This document shows, piece after piece, positions 6,971 through 8,683 of a stretch of DNA of 8,683 bases. The DNA is from an uncultured Clostridia bacterium (GTDB lineage: Bacteria > Bacillota > Clostridia > TANB77 > CAG-508). Location of the stretch: positions 1 through 8,683 of the forward strand of contig CALYBF010000056.1 in NCBI GenBank assembly GCA_944393755.1. Direction: 5' to 3'. Position 1 is the stretch's first letter. Each line of letters starts with the position of its first letter. The notes beneath the pieces are model-generated. The model saw only the letters and a program-made list of their open reading frames with translations. It ran no database searches and was not told the DNA's origin. The position numbers and the translations under genes were made by a program.

Positions 6971-7004
6971 AAAAATTAGCTTGTAATAATATTATTACAA
7001 GCTA
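6971..7004 (-). terminator. 28-bp perfect palindrome with T-run (terminator or attenuator)
   Basis: Bases 6977-7004 form a perfect palindrome that begins TAGCTTGTAATA and ends TATTACAAGCTA. On the minus strand it is followed by A and then five T. It starts 14 nt after the stop codon of the 179-aa gene. The T-run lies only on the minus side, so it would act on leftward transcripts. It could end the pilin-like operon or partly lower expression of the 531-aa gene, which begins 20 nt further on. Confidence 0.7.
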
Positions 7005-7018
7005 GTATGTTATTTAAA

Positions 7019-7558
7019 TTAATTTCCAGCTCCATTTGCTGTAACTATACCAGCGTGTTCTGCTGCTATTGTATATGTATCATTTCCTGTTACGCTATAG
7101 AAAAAGTTTTTAAGTTGTTGAGACAGTGTAGAATTAGTATTTTTTACACTTGTTGAAAAAATATCTCCCTCTTTTAATGCTAATGTTTTAGTTTTTCCAC
7201 TTGAAGGATTTATAGCATCCATTATTTGAGATGTATACATTGTATAATATACATTTTCTCCAATCTTGTTTGGTTCTGCTTGTGTTGTTTTCTTTCCTGG
7301 ATTTTCATCTAATACTTGAACTTGCATTTGAACATCATAACTATTACCAGTTGCAGAAAGTTGCTCAACAAAACTGCTATATTTGTCCATTGTTAACTTT
7401 CCTGTAGTTCTTACGTCATCCACAAACTCTGTAGTTGCTGTTTCTACTGACAATTGTGAAATATCATCTGTTCTATCAGACATTGTCATAAGTGGAAACA
7501 CAAACATTAAAATCGCAGCTAACACTATAGCTATTACTGTAATTAATGTATCTCCCAT
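7019..7558 (-). CDS. Small single-pass membrane protein with pilin-like architecture (179 aa)
   Basis: I do not recognise a named family. Residues 4-24 (LITVIAIVLAAILMFVFPLM) form one hydrophobic helix directly at the N-terminus, followed by a polar domain rich in Thr, Ser, Asn and Asp. There is no cleavable Sec signal motif that I can see. This short-N-terminus plus single-helix design resembles Tad/Flp minor pilins or type IV pseudopilins, but no definite prepilin peptidase site is visible. The start has AAAGGAGGAG four to six bases upstream of the ATG at 7558. It sits 32 nt after the 219-aa gene and is followed by a palindromic terminator. Function in a surface appendage or export system is inferred from context only. 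It has no in-frame CGG. Confidence 0.75.
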   Translation of the reverse strand: MGDTLITVIAIVLAAILMFVFPLMTMSDRTDDISQLSVETATTEFVDDVRTTGKLTMDKYSSFVEQLSATGNSYDVQMQVQVLDENPGKKTTQAEPNKIGENVYYTMYTSQIMDAINPSSGKTKTLALKEGDIFSTSVKNTNSTLSQQLKNFFYSVTGNDTYTIAAEHAGIVTANGAGN

Positions 7559-7571
7559 TTTCTCCTCCTTT

Positions 7572-7588
7572 AAGGTATAATATACCTT
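7572..7588. repeat. 17-bp inverted repeat between the 219-aa and 179-aa genes
   Basis: AAGGTATA and TATACCTT are exact inverted arms around a single central base. The repeat fills most of the 32-nt gap and lies directly before the AAAGGAGG of the 179-aa gene. It could form a weak hairpin (6-bp stem, 5-nt loop) that affects ribosome access, or be an operator. There is no T-run, so it is not a terminator. Confidence 0.4.
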
Positions 7589-7590
7589 TT

Positions 7591-8250
7591 CTAAATTGGT
7601 GTATAGGTTATTACTCTTTTTTCAGTCTTGTTCGCTTCTGGTACATCTGACCCACTGGTCTCTATATCAGAATCATCATCTACTACTCCTGCTTCTTCCT
7701 GATAATAAACACCTATATTTTCTTTAAATTTACTCTTATATATTTTATCATACAATCCTTCATTATTCAAGCTTATTCCTAAATTTTTAAATTCGTTTGA
7801 TATATTATAAAAATTACCTTTCCTATCTCCATATAATATGATACTCAGAAACTCTGCCTTTTGTTCTTCTCCTGCCAAACTTTCATTTTCCAAATCTATT
7901 TGAAACACAGGTTCATATTCTCCTGATTTGCTATTTCTTTTCTTATATAAACCATCATTATCTCCAAGTAAAGTTTCTGCATTTTTAAAAACTATTTTAT
8001 AATTTTCTCTATATGCTTTATATATTGAAGGCATTATACTTTCTATACCTACTATTCTCTCTGTTAACACATTTCCAGAACTATCTGTGTTTTCTTCAAC
8101 ATATGTATATTCCATCTCTCTATCATTATATTCTACTAATATTTGAGATGTTTGTCTTGCTTGTCCAAAGGCATTGATACTTATAGACAATGCCAATACA
8201 AATATTAGTACAGCCGCAGCCATATGTAACGCATCTGTAGCATTTTCCAT
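7591..8250 (-). CDS. Single-pass membrane protein with pilin-like architecture (219 aa)
   Basis: No named family is recognised. Residues 10-28 (MAAAVLIFVLALSISINAF) are one hydrophobic helix after a short polar start, followed by an acidic domain that would lie outside the membrane. The tail is rich in Asp and Glu (VVDDDSDIETSGSDVPE) and probably flexible. The layout resembles TadE-like or pseudopilin-like proteins of low-GC Firmicutes, but the link is by shape and context and not by motif. AAAGGAGG lies nine bases before the ATG at 8250. The gene is 49 nt after the partial gene to its right and 32 nt before the 179-aa gene, so all three are likely cotranscribed. Its one CGG is out of frame (GCG GCT). 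Confidence 0.75.
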   Translation of the reverse strand: MENATDALHMAAAVLIFVLALSISINAFGQARQTSQILVEYNDREMEYTYVEENTDSSGNVLTERIVGIESIMPSIYKAYRENYKIVFKNAETLLGDNDGLYKKRNSKSGEYEPVFQIDLENESLAGEEQKAEFLSIILYGDRKGNFYNISNEFKNLGISLNNEGLYDKIYKSKFKENIGVYYQEEAGVVDDDSDIETSGSDVPEANKTEKRVITYTPI

Positions 8251-8299
8251 AAGTATCTCCCTCCTTTATTATAAATTAATATTTATTTTATTATTAAGC

Positions 8300-8683
8300 T
8301 TAAGTAGCATCTGTAATTGTTATTTCATTTACTAAACCTGTTTTGGTATCAATTGAACATTGTACTTTATATGTTTTTCCTGTTTGAGCTTTTTTATCAA
8401 TTCCAGTTGCACTTATAAGATTACCACTAGTTACAACTGTTGAATCTATACTAACTTGTCTTGAAGTATCATCTTGATTTGTTACATTATTATTTCTCAC
8501 TTGTTCTAATAAAGCATTTACTTGTGCTCCTCTTACGTTCTCTCCTTGATATTGTGTGAATTTTTGATTAAATGAAGTTATATCTACTTCACTCATTGCA
8601 TTGTTGTTTACTACTCCTGATGCTTGTTGGTATATCATTATTCCTAATGATATAATTAAGATTGCAAGTAATATTGCACCTGC
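8300..8683 (-). CDS. Pilin-like membrane protein, 5' end cut by window edge
   Basis: The visible 127 codons are open to the right edge, so the ATG at 8638 is internal and not the start. The reading begins AGAILLAILIISLGIMIYQQ, a hydrophobic helix that continues into the soluble part, as in pilins and pseudopilins where the N-terminal helix is also the assembly interface. The soluble domain carries a GAQVNALLEQVRNNN helix and ends ITITDAT. Similarity to a particular pilin family cannot be proved from this piece, and any prepilin peptidase site would be outside the window. It is the first gene of the visible cluster; genes for a secretion ATPase and membrane platform might lie further right, but this is a guess. 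Confidence 0.7.
   Translation of the reverse strand, partial: AGAILLAILIISLGIMIYQQASGVVNNNAMSEVDITSFNQKFTQYQGENVRGAQVNALLEQVRNNNVTNQDDTSRQVSIDSTVVTSGNLISATGIDKKAQTGKTYKVQCSIDTKTGLVNEITITDAT

Noticed and set aside
1..8683. CRISPR arrays, tRNA or rRNA genes, insertion sequences
   Set aside because: I found no spaced direct repeats of suitable length, no cloverleaf-like GC-rich stretch and no transposase or terminal repeats; the window is almost wholly protein-coding.

Overview
The window is strongly AT-rich and nearly all coding is on the minus strand. Shine-Dalgarno sites are strong and close to AGGAGG. It carries whiA, spoIVB, prmC and hemW, which points to a low-GC, endospore-forming (or formerly sporulating) Firmicute, probably an uncultured Clostridia/Bacilli relative. 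This assignment is an inference from gene content and composition.

Layout, in transcription order from right to left. (1) 8683-7019 holds three small genes for single-pass membrane proteins with pilin-like architecture; the first is cut by the right edge. (2) A 28-bp perfect palindrome with a T-run follows, and then a larger single-pass membrane protein (6956-5359). (3) A forespore-sigma-like promoter precedes spoIVB (5297-4063), which ends at a strong intrinsic terminator. (4) A second cluster, prmC-whiA-hemW, is tightly packed: there are 15 nt between prmC and whiA, and whiA overlaps hemW by 11 nt. (5) A candidate sigma-A promoter leads to an AAA-ATPase-like/PD-(D/E)XK family gene cut by the left edge.

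The main discovery is in the reading frames. Three genes (whiA, spoIVB and the large membrane protein) look broken under the standard code, with five frame breaks in total. All five breaks fall exactly on an in-frame CGG codon. In every case the correct frame is restored by skipping the C and reading the next three bases, GGN, as glycine. In whiA and spoIVB the result matches conserved family sequence with no residue gained or lost. I find no other in-frame CGG in the window, although CGG occurs out of frame at least 11 times inside genes. CGA and CGT are used in frame for arginine. The simplest reading is that CGG has lost its arginine meaning and that CGGN works as a +1 frameshift site or four-base glycine codon. 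This resembles the AGGY shifts reported in Perkinsus mitochondria, but I know of no bacterial example.

With the shifts applied, WhiA is 295 aa, SpoIVB 410 aa and the membrane protein 531 aa. The first two are close to normal family lengths. A standard-code annotation would call these genes pseudogenes or split ORFs.
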